From an uncultured Saprospiraceae bacterium (GTDB taxonomy: Bacteria; Bacteroidota; Bacteroidia; Chitinophagales; Saprospiraceae): a DNA stretch of 64,000 nt. A program made the position numbers and the translations under genes. The first letter of the stretch is position 1; the number at the start of each line of letters is the position of its first letter. Where the stretch lies: positions 38,682 through 102,681 of the forward strand of contig CAKZTD010000091.1 in NCBI GenBank assembly GCA_937921595.1, written 5' to 3'. Positions 23,653-33,800 of the stretch are shown here, one piece after another. Below the pieces are notes generated by a model. The model saw only the letters and a list, made by a program, of their open reading frames with translations, was not told where the DNA came from and searched no databases.

Positions 23653-26478
23653 ATGTCTGAAAAAAAACTCTTTCTCCTCGACGGTCACGCACTGGTATAT
23701 CGTGCTCATTATGCATTTATCTCTAGACCTCTGATCAACTCTAAGGGAATGGACGTATCTGCAGTAACTGGTTTTACCCGTTATCTTTGGGATATCCTTT
23801 CTAATCAAAAACCTTCTCATATTGCGGTTTCTTTCGACCTTAAAGGTCCTACATTTCGACATGAGATGTTTAAAGAATATAAAGCGAATAGAGAAGCTCA
23901 ACCTGAAGCTATTACTGCCGCTTTTCCTTATATCAAAAACATTATCAGAGCTTTCAATATTCCGATTGCTACTCAAGAAGGATACGAAGCAGATGATGTT
24001 ATCGGTACTTTAGCCAAACAAGCAGAGAAAGAAGGCTTCGATGTTTACATGGTGACACCAGATAAGGATTATGCGCAATTGGTTTCGGATAAGATCTTTA
24101 TGTATAAACCGGGTCGTAAAGGTGGGGATGTTGAAATTCTAGGAGAGAAAGAGGTTTTAGAAAAATGGGATATCAGTCGGGTCGATCAGGTGATTGATAT
24201 TTTAGGGCTTCAGGGAGATGCAGTAGATAACATCCCAGGAATTCCCGGGATTGGTGCAAAAACAGCTGTCAAATTATTGAAGCAATTTGATAGCATGGAA
24301 GGTCTATTTGAAAACGTAGATAAACTCAAAGGTAAACAAAAAGAAAAAGTCATCGAATTTGAAGAACAAGGTCGACTGTCAAAAGTACTCGCAACGATTG
24401 ACCTCAATGTTCCTGTTCAATTCGATGCAAAAATGTACGAAGTAGAAGAAATCAATAAACCTGAACTTTCGGAAATTTTCAAAGATTTAGAGTTCCGAAG
24501 ATTAGCTGCTCAAATTATTGGTGAAACTCAATCCAATTCTTCAGAGTCTGCTCCTGTTGCTCCGGGCAGTGTGGTTCAAGGAAATTTATTTGGCGAAGCT
24601 GCTCCTCCAACAGCTATGAGAAAATCTGCAGCACCTCCACTTCCTTCACATTCCGTAGCGGAACATTCCATCGAAAATACAGATCACAAATATGAGCTAG
24701 TCGACTCTAAAGAAGGACGCGCAAAACTTATAAAATTACTGCACAGCCAAAAGAGTTTTTGCTTTGATACCGAAACAACAGGTATTGATGCTAACACTGC
24801 CGAGTTAGTAGGTATTGCTTTTTCTACAAAGCCACATGAAGGTTTTTATGTTCCAATTCCCGCTGACCAAAAAGAAGCGCAAAGTATTGTCGATGAATTT
24901 AAACCAGTTTTAGAAAATGAAAATATTTCCAAAATCGGTCAGAATATAAAATACGATGCACTGATTTTAAAATGGTACAATATCGAAGTAAAAGGAAAGT
25001 ATTTTGATACTATGTTGGCTCATTATTTATTGGAGCCAGAGCTTCGTCACAACATGGATTATCTGGCTGAAACTTATTTAAAATATCAACCCGTTTCTAT
25101 CACAACGCTTATCGGTAAAAAAGGAAAGAATCAATTATCGATGCGAGATATTCCTGTTGAAAAAGTAGTAGACTATGCAAGTGAAGATGCGGACATTACT
25201 TTCCAGTTAAAAAACTATTTGGCACCAAAGCTAAAAGAAGAAGGTCTCCAAAAATTATACGACACCATCGAAGAGCCTTTAGTAAATGTCTTAGTAGAAA
25301 TGGAATACAATGGAATCAATCTCAATGTTGATTTCTTAGAAAAATATGGAAAAGAATTAGGTGAAAAAATTGTTGCAGCTGAAAAAGCAATCTACGAAGA
25401 AGCTGGAACACCATTTAATATTTCGTCTCCAAAACAAGTAGGAGAAGTTCTTTTTGGAAAAATGGAAATTCCTTATCGTTGGAGAAAAACAAAAACAGGA
25501 CAATACTCTACCGATGAAACTAAACTTTCTGAATTAGCAGAAACATATCCTTTTGTTGGCAGTATTTTGAAATACCGAGGACTAACAAAATTGAAATCAA
25601 CTTATGTTGATTCACTTCCTCGATTAGTCAATCCGAAAACAGGAAGAATTCATAGTTCTTTTAATCAGGCATTGGCTGCCACTGGACGTTTGAGTTCTAA
25701 TAATCCAAACATGCAAAACATTCCGATCCGTACTCCGGAAGGAGCAAAGGTTCGGGAAGCTTTTATTCCAAAAGATGATGATCATATTTTGCTTGCCGCG
25801 GATTACTCTCAGATTGAGCTTCGGGTAATTGCAGAAATCAGTGGTGACGAAGCGATGTTGGAAGCTTTCCAAAAAGGCCAAGATATCCATGCCGCTACCG
25901 CAGCTAGAGTATTCGGTGTTCCGATTGAAGAAGTAACGAAAGAGCAAAGATATCGAGCAAAGACAGTCAACTTTAGTGTAATCTATGGCGCCGGTGCGAC
26001 GAACCTTTCTAGACAATTGGACATCAAAAGAAAAGAAGCAACAGAGCTAATCAATAATTATTTTGCTCAGTATAGCGGTTTAAAAACTTATATGGATACC
26101 ATCGTTGAAGATGCTCGACAGAATGGCTATGTCATGACCCTAATGGGCCGACGTAGATACCTTAGAGATATTGATTCGAAGAATGGATTGATACGAAGTA
26201 ATGCAGAACGAATCGCTGTCAACACTCCTATTCAAGGATCCGCTGCAGATATGATTAAGATTGCGATGATCAATATCCACAGGGTTTTAAAAGAAGGAAA
26301 TTTTAAATCTAAAATGATTCTACAAGTGCATGATGAATTGGTATTCGATGCACACAAAGATGAGATTGATCGATTAAAACCAATCATCGAAGAAGAAATG
26401 AGAAATGCCATGCCGGATCTTAAGGTTCCAATAAAAGTAGGTATTGATCAAGGACAGAATTGGTTGGAAGCGCATTAA
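23653..26478 (+). CDS. polA: DNA polymerase I
   Basis: 941 residues from ATG 23653 (a TTG two codons upstream is ignored). The 5' nuclease domain (1-290) has FLLDGHALVYRAHYAF, EADDVIGTLA and the helix-hairpin IPGIPGIGAKTA. The 3'-5' exonuclease (about 350-530) keeps the catalytic carboxylates: FDTETTG (Asp, Glu), NIKYDALIL (Asp) and YASEDADITFQ (Tyr, Asp). Proofreading is therefore probably active, unlike in Taq-type enzymes. The polymerase domain has DYSQIELRV, the O-helix KTVNFSVIYG and VHDELVFDA. It fills gaps in repair and Okazaki processing. lpxD follows after 28 bp. Confidence 0.97.
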   Translation: MSEKKLFLLDGHALVYRAHYAFISRPLINSKGMDVSAVTGFTRYLWDILSNQKPSHIAVSFDLKGPTFRHEMFKEYKANREAQPEAITAAFPYIKNIIRAFNIPIATQEGYEADDVIGTLAKQAEKEGFDVYMVTPDKDYAQLVSDKIFMYKPGRKGGDVEILGEKEVLEKWDISRVDQVIDILGLQGDAVDNIPGIPGIGAKTAVKLLKQFDSMEGLFENVDKLKGKQKEKVIEFEEQGRLSKVLATIDLNVPVQFDAKMYEVEEINKPELSEIFKDLEFRRLAAQIIGETQSNSSESAPVAPGSVVQGNLFGEAAPPTAMRKSAAPPLPSHSVAEHSIENTDHKYELVDSKEGRAKLIKLLHSQKSFCFDTETTGIDANTAELVGIAFSTKPHEGFYVPIPADQKEAQSIVDEFKPVLENENISKIGQNIKYDALILKWYNIEVKGKYFDTMLAHYLLEPELRHNMDYLAETYLKYQPVSITTLIGKKGKNQLSMRDIPVEKVVDYASEDADITFQLKNYLAPKLKEEGLQKLYDTIEEPLVNVLVEMEYNGINLNVDFLEKYGKELGEKIVAAEKAIYEEAGTPFNISSPKQVGEVLFGKMEIPYRWRKTKTGQYSTDETKLSELAETYPFVGSILKYRGLTKLKSTYVDSLPRLVNPKTGRIHSSFNQALAATGRLSSNNPNMQNIPIRTPEGAKVREAFIPKDDDHILLAADYSQIELRVIAEISGDEAMLEAFQKGQDIHAATAARVFGVPIEEVTKEQRYRAKTVNFSVIYGAGATNLSRQLDIKRKEATELINNYFAQYSGLKTYMDTIVEDARQNGYVMTLMGRRRYLRDIDSKNGLIRSNAERIAVNTPIQGSAADMIKIAMINIHRVLKEGNFKSKMILQVHDELVFDAHKDEIDRLKPIIEEEMRNAMPDLKVPIKVGIDQGQNWLEAH

Positions 26479-26506
26479 TCATATGGTCATATAACTACAT
26501 TATTAG

Positions 26507-27466
26507 ATGAGGTTTTCGAGTCCTATATCAGTTTCCAAAATTGCGGAAAAATACAAATGTGAAATTATCGGTGACGATACTTTCTTGGCGACAGGTATTA
26601 ATGAAATCCATAAAGTCGGAGTAGGAGATATCACCTTTGTAGATAATGAAAAGTACTTTAAAAAATCTCTGGCTTCTGCGGCAAGTGTCGTGATTCTCAA
26701 TAAACGAACAGAATGCCCAGAAGGTAAAGTCCTTTTACTTTGCGAAAATCCTTTCCATGTTTATAATTCTATAGTCAAAGCACAACGACCTTTCAAAGCT
26801 TTGAACGCGGTGATTAGTGAATCCGCTGTCATTCATGAGTCTGCGATCATTGAACCGAATGTCATCATCGGCAATCATGTACGCATTGGAAAGTATACTT
26901 ACATCCATGCGAATGTGACGATCCAGGATTATACCATCATCGGTGATCATGTCGAGATTGACTCTGGTACAGTTATCGGATCGGATGCTTTTTATTTTAA
27001 AAAAAATGAAACCGATTACAAGAAATGGCGATCGGGAGGAAGAGTGGTCATCGAAGATCATGTCCTAATTTCTGCTAACTGCACCGTCAACAAAGGTGTT
27101 TCTGGTGATACCTTTATTGGTGAAGGAACAAAGATTGACTGCCTCGTTCATATTGGACATGGAGTAGAAATTGGAAAGCGTTGTTTGATCGCTGCTCAGG
27201 TTGGAATATCTGGAAAAGCGATTATCGAAGATGAAGTAACGATCTATGGACAGGTTGGTGTAGCTCAGGGTGTGCGGATTGGAAAGAAAGCAATTATCGG
27301 TGGACAATGTGGCGTGACGAAAAGTGTAGAAGGTGGGAAGTTTTACCTTGGAAAACCAGTGGCGGAGTTTCGACAAAATTATAAAGAACTGGCGGCTTTG
27401 CGAGCGTTACCGGATTTCATGAAAGAGGTGAATCAGAAATTGAATAATGATACAACGCAAGAATAA
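26507..27466 (+). CDS. lpxD: LpxD-type UDP-3-O-acyl-glucosamine N-acyltransferase
   Basis: 319 residues, slightly shorter than usual LpxD (about 340). The N-terminal uridine-binding domain (1-100) has GINEIHKVGVGDITFVDN. A left-handed beta-helix of hexapeptide repeats follows (about 105-290: VIIGNHVRIGKYTYIHANV and so on), with the catalytic-region histidine in LVHIGHGVEIG. The C-terminal helix ends ALPDFMKEVNQKL. LpxD adds the second hydroxyacyl chain in lipid A synthesis. Bacteroidota often carry two LpxD-like proteins, so a variant acyl acceptor cannot be excluded. Probably co-transcribed with polA. Confidence 0.82.
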   Translation: MRFSSPISVSKIAEKYKCEIIGDDTFLATGINEIHKVGVGDITFVDNEKYFKKSLASAASVVILNKRTECPEGKVLLLCENPFHVYNSIVKAQRPFKALNAVISESAVIHESAIIEPNVIIGNHVRIGKYTYIHANVTIQDYTIIGDHVEIDSGTVIGSDAFYFKKNETDYKKWRSGGRVVIEDHVLISANCTVNKGVSGDTFIGEGTKIDCLVHIGHGVEIGKRCLIAAQVGISGKAIIEDEVTIYGQVGVAQGVRIGKKAIIGGQCGVTKSVEGGKFYLGKPVAEFRQNYKELAALRALPDFMKEVNQKLNNDTTQE

Positions 27467-27491
27467 GCACTGATGGAAAATTTTCTATATC

Positions 27492-27530
27492 CTCTGTAAT
27501 TTTTATTTTTAACCACAGAGGACACAGAGA
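27492..27530. terminator. Hairpin between convergent genes with 'CACAGAGGACACAGAG' repeat
   Basis: TCCTCTGT and ACAGAGGA arms with a T-rich loop. The motif ACCACAGAGGACACAGAG is a dispersed sequence seen in many bacterial intergenic regions. Here it lies between lpxD and the convergent thioredoxin-like gene. Confidence 0.5.
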
Positions 27531-27544
27531 TTCACGAAGGTGAT

Positions 27545-28096
27545 TTACTTCCATTTGATTCCGCAGCCCATACTTGGAATTTGGTTTTCAATCCTTTCTC
27601 CTTTAAGTGTTGCGTCAAGTCCCGCTCGCAAATCTTGACCTGTTAGACCGACATCATTTCCTGGTCGTGAATCATCTAATCTCCCTCGGTAAGCCAAGTT
27701 CATTTCTCCATCAAAAATATAAAAATCAGGTGTACATGCTGCATCATAAGCCTTGGCAACTTCCTGTCTTTTGTCATAGAGATAAGGGAAAGGAAATTTT
27801 AAAACCATAGCAACAATCCGCATTTTGTCGGGGGCATCATCAGGATATTTTTCCACATCATTAGAACTTATCGCTACAAAAGAAACACCTTTGCTTCTAT
27901 ACTCATTTGCTATCCTAACAACCTCTGGATTTACATGAATCACATATGGACAGTGATTGCAAATAAACATCACGACGGTGGCTTTATTAGATTTTAAATC
28001 ATCGAGGCTATAGTAGTTTCCAGTGACGGTATCCATCAGGTGGAAATTTGGTGCTTTGGTTCCCAAAGGAAGCATAGTTGACTCTGTTAATGCCAT
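27545..28096 (-). CDS. Thioredoxin-fold (AhpC/TSA-like) redoxin
   Basis: 183 residues from ATG 28096; the open frame extends to 28159 but without family similarity. The core opens with LPLGTKAPNFHLMDTVTG. The active-site strand is FICNHCPYVIHVNP (a C-x-x-C after a beta strand), followed by FVAISSNDVEKYPDD, TPDFYIF and the closing GCGIKWK. This is the pattern of a widespread cytoplasmic thioredoxin family with CNHCPY. It may act as a thiol peroxidase or reductase; substrate unknown. Confidence 0.82.
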   Translation of the reverse strand: MALTESTMLPLGTKAPNFHLMDTVTGNYYSLDDLKSNKATVVMFICNHCPYVIHVNPEVVRIANEYRSKGVSFVAISSNDVEKYPDDAPDKMRIVAMVLKFPFPYLYDKRQEVAKAYDAACTPDFYIFDGEMNLAYRGRLDDSRPGNDVGLTGQDLRAGLDATLKGERIENQIPSMGCGIKWK

Positions 28097-28213
28097 GTTT
28101 TGTAGATTAGTGGATTCTTTAATTTTTGCGAAAATACTTGGTCTTGAGATGAAATGCAAATTAATTTAGAGGGGAGAATGTGTGAAGTGAGGTGTAAGGG
28201 GGTGAGATGGGTT

Positions 28214-29512
28214 TTAGTTTACTCTTATTTTCTGAATCATTCGATTCTGAGCCCCTTTATAATCATTGCGATGCAAAAAATAAAGCACACCATCTCGGAT
28301 GGAAACTTTTTCTATAAAGTCAAGATCAAGGGGAATAGCCTCTGAAAGTGTTCCGGTTTCCAGATCGATTTCACAAATATATTCCCCCCATTTGGTATGA
28401 AAAGCAGTGTATACTTCCTGTGTAATTTCATCATAGAGGATATACTTTTTCCAACGTTTTATCTTGTGGTAGTTGATTGGTATTGATCGGAGTTGATTGC
28501 CTTTGACATCAAAATACTGGAGCTGAGACTCAAGGTGATTAAACAAATAGATTAGCGAATCCTTTTCTATAATAGGTGCATATAACTTTGGGTGAAACAT
28601 CCGATTCGCTCCTTTTAAAAAATAAGGCTCTTCACGAATAAGTCTCAATTTATTGGAAATATTTTCATCCCAAAAATCGCCAGACCAAGGTAGGCTAGCT
28701 CCCAGGTCTTCTAATAAACGGACAATATTTTCCTCATACTCCAACTGAGGCAACACCGTGATACTATCTTCTCTCGCTGCATTTATTTTAAACGCATAGT
28801 ATCTCAAAACTTGTCCTTGATATAAATGCCGTCGATAGAAAAGTAAACTATCTACTGTCAAAATACAAGGCTCAATCACATAGTCATATTCTCTTTGATT
28901 TACCCAATCCCCTAAACCAATCGAATGCTCATCAAATTTAATATGATACACTCCATTCGTCGTCGTTAAATACACATCTTTCAAACAAGACTTAAAAAGA
29001 GAGACGGGTAGATAATCGGTCAATGGAAATTTTGCTACAAAGTTTTCTTCTTGATCAAGTAATACTAGTTCGTATTTTTCTCGAAAGTTTCGATACACCA
29101 ACAGGATTAAAAAATCATCTTTAAAAACATAATCGACGACATTGTAAGGTTCGTGATAAACCGTGTCTACTTTTCGTGCAGCACTTACTACAATTTGTGG
29201 TAATTCTGTTGACATTGGAAACAGAGAAATCAATAATTCTTCTTTTTTTTCAACAACGATTTTTTTCGTTTCGAATCCGATGCTGGAAATAATAAGAACA
29301 GTAGGTAAACTGTCTACTTGAAGTGTAAATTCTCCTAGCGCATTCGTAACCCCTCCTCTATCTAAAACGCTTTCGATAGAAACGTTTACATTTTCTAGTC
29401 GCTGATCGTTTGTTGCATTGACCACTAGTCCAATTAGTTCAATGGATTTGTCTTGAGCAAATCCTTTGAAGGCAAAAAGAGATAAAATTAAGAAGAGATA
29501 GGATCGTTGCAT
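28214..29512 (-). CDS. Secreted protein with carboxypeptidase-like regulatory domain
   Basis: 432 residues with a signal peptide (FAQDKSIELIG). Residues 24-105 form a carboxypeptidase D regulatory-like (Ig-fold) domain: LIGLVVNATNDQRLENVNVSIE, GGVTNALGEFTLQVDSLPTVLIISSIGFE. In this phylum that module usually begins TonB-dependent receptors. Here no plug or barrel follows; instead about 320 residues look like a beta-propeller of repeated strands (YVFKDDFLILLVYRNFREKYELVLLDQEEN, DVKGNQLRSIPIN, EIDLETGTLSEAI). Function unknown, perhaps surface binding or sensing. Confidence 0.6.
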   Translation of the reverse strand: MQRSYLFLILSLFAFKGFAQDKSIELIGLVVNATNDQRLENVNVSIESVLDRGGVTNALGEFTLQVDSLPTVLIISSIGFETKKIVVEKKEELLISLFPMSTELPQIVVSAARKVDTVYHEPYNVVDYVFKDDFLILLVYRNFREKYELVLLDQEENFVAKFPLTDYLPVSLFKSCLKDVYLTTTNGVYHIKFDEHSIGLGDWVNQREYDYVIEPCILTVDSLLFYRRHLYQGQVLRYYAFKINAAREDSITVLPQLEYEENIVRLLEDLGASLPWSGDFWDENISNKLRLIREEPYFLKGANRMFHPKLYAPIIEKDSLIYLFNHLESQLQYFDVKGNQLRSIPINYHKIKRWKKYILYDEITQEVYTAFHTKWGEYICEIDLETGTLSEAIPLDLDFIEKVSIRDGVLYFLHRNDYKGAQNRMIQKIRVN

Positions 29513-29590
29513 TCGTTTTATTTAAGCAAGCAGGACTACAGCAATTTTTATTAAATGGCGCCCTAAACATTTAATTTTATACTAGAAAGA

Positions 29591-29640
29591 AACGGCAATA
29601 CGTTTTCGGTATGTAGGAGAGTCCGAATACCGAATGCCGC
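29591..29640 (+). repeat. Dispersed palindromic repeat, copy 1
   Basis: A ~50-bp element with CGGCA/TGCCG ends and an inner CGGTAT/ATACCG pair around the core GTAGGAGAGTCCGAA. It is related in inverted orientation to 34931-34984. The surrounding gap 29513-29773 shows nothing else. Confidence 0.65.
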
Positions 29641-29773
29641 TTTTATAAGTCTGAAACTAATTCAATAATTCGAATTCTTTTAGTCCATTGACTTAACACC
29701 AATAAGGTAAGTGCATTCTATTAGAAAAGGAAAAGATGTTTCTGGAAAAATCAGTTTTCTGAAAGGGATTCTT

Positions 29774-30745
29774 TTAATTCTTTTGATAATCAAAACGGTG
29801 AATCTTTGGCTCGCCACCTTTAGCTTCATTGGAAATATACAAGGTACCATCAAGATCAAAAGCCATTCCTTCAGGTTGGGCATGAATCTTCTTTTTGAGC
29901 TTTTCAATATGGACAACTTTACCTTTATCATCTAAGACGACCATTACTTTTCCACTGGAAGAAATTACATAGATATTTCCGCTTATAGGATGAATCGAAA
30001 TCGCTGAAGGGTTAAAAGTCAGGTTTTCTTTTTCTGCGGAAAAGAAAGCCATCAACTTATCATGCCCTTTCATTCCTCTATGAGCTTCCAAATATTCACG
30101 AATATTTTTTAACTGAATGGTAAATACAGGATCAGGGTTCATAGAATTTGTCGCAACATCAAATTCATAAATTACTTTTTTATAACGAATGACTTCAAAG
30201 GATTCTCCAGTTGCTGGAACACCTTTGCATGCAACTAACAAGCGGTGATTTTTTTTATCATAAGCTAAACCTTCGACATCATTTTCACGATTCAAGAAAG
30301 AATTGAACTTGGTCATCTGTTGGCTTTTCTCTCCAAGATTTTTCAGTTGGTAGATTGTGCCGGTACTTTTTACAACATAAACATCATCGCCTACTACTTC
30401 AATACCTTCGTAATCTCCGTCTTTATGAAATTTTATTTTATCAACAAGTTTACCTGTCTTTTTTGATAATTTAAAAATATAGCCATTCTCATCTTGCACG
30501 GCATAAAGGAATTCTCCAGAATCACTAATTCCTAGGCCTGAAATCTCTTCTAGTTCCGCAAGTAAAGTGAAGGTTTCATTAGGAGCGTCAATTTGATATT
30601 TAAAGGTGTGATCTAGAGAAACAAGTTTTGCTTTAGCTTCTGGTTCTACTTCAGAAACCCGAACGGTATCTGATTTGAGTGCTTTAGCATTACAGCCAAT
30701 ATAGCCGGAGAAGATCGCAAAGACAAAACAGATTACCTTAATCAT
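29774..30745 (-). CDS. SdiA-regulated-like secreted propeller protein
   Basis: 323 residues. The N-terminus is a signal peptide with a possible lipobox (GYIGCNAK). The rest reads as a six-bladed propeller: LEEISGLGISDSGEFLYAVQDENGYIFKLSKKTG, DGDYEGIEVVGDDVYVVKSTGTIYQL, NDVEGLAYDKKNHRLLVACKG, NPSAISIHPISGNIYVISSSG, QPEGMAFDLDGTLYISNEA. This is the pattern of the SdiA-regulated family (esterase/phytase-like propellers). The name comes from the founding gene's regulation and says nothing about enzyme activity here. It follows the cyclase-like gene on the same strand with a 56-bp gap. Confidence 0.72.
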   Translation of the reverse strand: MIKVICFVFAIFSGYIGCNAKALKSDTVRVSEVEPEAKAKLVSLDHTFKYQIDAPNETFTLLAELEEISGLGISDSGEFLYAVQDENGYIFKLSKKTGKLVDKIKFHKDGDYEGIEVVGDDVYVVKSTGTIYQLKNLGEKSQQMTKFNSFLNRENDVEGLAYDKKNHRLLVACKGVPATGESFEVIRYKKVIYEFDVATNSMNPDPVFTIQLKNIREYLEAHRGMKGHDKLMAFFSAEKENLTFNPSAISIHPISGNIYVISSSGKVMVVLDDKGKVVHIEKLKKKIHAQPEGMAFDLDGTLYISNEAKGGEPKIHRFDYQKN

Positions 30746-30801
30746 ATCAAATGTTTTTTTGATTAATCAATTAAGCGCTTCAACAATTCCGATCCTCTAT
30801 A

Positions 30802-33800
30802 TCAAGATGATAACTCATTTATCCGTGACTCAAATCGCACTTGCGGGATAGACGCAAAAAGCGCAGTGTATGAATCAAACGCTTTTTGTTTAAAACTAGT
30901 CTCTTCAGGAGAGATTTTATATAATTCGTAATAGATCGCAGCTTGTTCTTCCATGCCTGACTCTGTTTTTAATAAATCCATAAACCCTATTCGGCTTGCG
31001 TTTTTATCACCAGTATGATGCTCCACAATTAGTGAAAACAACCTAGCATCAAACAATAACTCAGGGTTCCCCAATTCCGCTGCCATCGGCATACTTTCTT
31101 GATTTATCTCTGCAGCATCTTCATATTTTTGCTGACCAATTAGTACTTCCCCTTTTTCAATCAAACTAGAACATAATACCAAGCGATTATTAATCTCTCT
31201 CGATATTGAAATGGCACGATCATAATATTCGATTGCCGTCTCATGGATATTCTGCAATCTATAAATATCAGCTAATGTATTTACGGCTTTAGCTATTCCT
31301 TTTTTATAATTCAATTCTTCACTCAATGCCAGTGATCGATTAAGGTACTGAATCGCAATTTCATATTCTCCTTCGACACTTCGCAATTCTCCGATCATTC
31401 CGATTACAATAGAAAGACCTTGTTTATCTCCAAGATCTTCTACCAATTCAAGATCACGAACAAAATGCTCCATGGCTGTTTCGAAATCACCTTTCTTTTG
31501 ATAAACCGTTCCGATACTTCCAATCGCAATTGAGGTCAAAAATTTATTTCCTAATTCTTCGCTCAATGCCAAGCCTTTTTCATAATGTTCTAAGGCCGAA
31601 TCATAGTCCCCTTTTTCGTAATATACAATTCCGACATTAGTATGTAAGGTTGCCATGCCCTGTTTGTCATTCGATTCCAAACAAGCAGCAAGCCCGTCTA
31701 GCTGACATTGAATACCATCATCATACTCTCCAAGATTCATATGAGTCAAACCAAGATTTGAAATCACTTGAGAAATATTCGTTTGGTTCAGGTTATTACT
31801 TAAGGCAATACTTTTTCTAAAATAATCTTTTGCTTTATTATACTGACCTTGTCTCAAATTTAGATTCCCGAGATTCCCATAGACATTTAAAATACCTTGT
31901 TGATCTCCTACTGAATCAAAAAATTGATATGCTGCTTCAAGGGATTTAATCGCTTCTTCGTAAGCACCTTTTAGCATAAGCATCCGACCGAGGTTATTAT
32001 TGGTTCTACCCAATAGTAACTCATTCCCAAATTCTTCCGAAATTTCTAACGCTTTGATACACACTTCCTCGCATTGATCCCATTCACCAATCAACTGAAG
32101 TACCGCTCCTTTTTTCAATAAGGTTCGAATTTCAGTTCTTTGGTCGTCAGTCTTTTCCAAATTCCTCAGCAAAGTATTGTAGAAATCTAAGGCTTGTTGG
32201 TTTTGGAAATTTCGTCGAGCATGATCCGCTGCTTTTTCAAGATAGATATTGGTTTTAACTTCTACCTGAGCTTGGCCATAATGAAAAGCTAAATCCACAT
32301 AACGCTCCTCTATACTATCACTATATAATTTTTCAATTGCGTTAGCAATTAATTTGTGCAACTCTTTTAACTGAGTAGTCAACTGCATTTGATAAACCGC
32401 TTCTCGTAATAGAGAGTGTTTAAAAATATATCGCAAATCATTCATTGCCCTCCAAATCTGTCCTTGCTCTGCAGTCTGTATTTGTTTTTTCAAAACTTGT
32501 CCAGCATTCCCATTTCGTTCCGTGAAAGCATGATTATTTTTCATCACTTCTGATAAAATCGGAACTTCAAATTCTCTTCCAATCACTGCTGCTGCTTTTA
32601 CTGTTTCTTTCGCCAAATTTGACAAGCGATCAATTCGAGCCATCAAAATTGAATTAATGGAATTGGTGACTTTTACACTTTTATCTTTGATATTCCATGC
32701 TCCGTCAGTAAGGTGGAGCAAATTACTTTCAGTAAGATATTCTAAAATCTGTTCTGCATAAAACGGATTTCCATTTGTCACTTTAAAAAGCATCTCGATC
32801 ACTTCTTCATTCACTTCTCCTTTCATCCAAACCTCAGCAAATCGCTTGAGTGCTCCTTTCGAAAGGATGTTCAAATCTTCTTCGCTTGTTGCTACTTGAT
32901 AACGTGTCAGCGTCGACTCGTCTAGTAACTTCGGTTTACTTCCATCATCATTATACCTTGAAGTGACCAATAGAAAAATCGGATAATCACCAATAGATCG
33001 GGCAAAGCTTTTTAGAAAAACTTTAGAATCGTCATCAAACCAATGTCCATCTTCTAATTCGATCACCAATGGACGAATCAAAGATTCTGCTTTGAATACA
33101 TTTTCAAAAGTAGCTAAGGTATTTTCGTATCTACCTTTTGCATCGAGTTGTTCCCAAAGTGAATTTGGATAAAAAATTCCGATCTGTGCAGCAATGATAG
33201 ACTTCGTTCGAAGTAGTTCTTTTTTAATATTATCGACTAGAGGATGAGTCAATTTTCCGATATCTCTAATCAACCAATCAAACCGATCTTCAAAATTTCG
33301 GATATTATCCGCAACTGATTTTTCAGAAGATTGTTCGAAATATCCTTTTAAAAAATAGATAAATGGATTGAAAGGTTTTTTTAGAATTTGATCTGCTTGA
33401 CAAGTAAACCAATTGAGTGTTCCGATTTCCCAGAGTCTTCTTTTCAACTCAAAAGAAAGTCGTGTTTTTCCAATACCTGCTTCTCCGTATACATAGTAGA
33501 TTCCTACAAACTCTCCTTGGAAAATTCCTTCCCCAAACTTTACTAATTTATCTAACTCCTCTTCTCGGCCAATCATATCTCCAGTAAAAACTGGTTTGTC
33601 CTCTACATTTCGACCAATCAATTCATAGGTAGGAATTGCTCCATCTATTCCTTTGTATTGACTATCACCAATGTGTTTGAAAAGGTAATTTCGGTTTTTA
33701 TGAATATTTTCATCAACAAGAATAGATCCCCATTTTGCAGAAATCATTAACCTTGCTGCTAGATTAACATAGTTACCAACAGCAGCGTATTGGCATCGTT

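Noticed and set aside
27492-27545. CRISPR-like or phage-related repeat
   Set aside because: Only one copy of the CACAGAGGACACAGAG motif is present; it is a common dispersed intergenic sequence.
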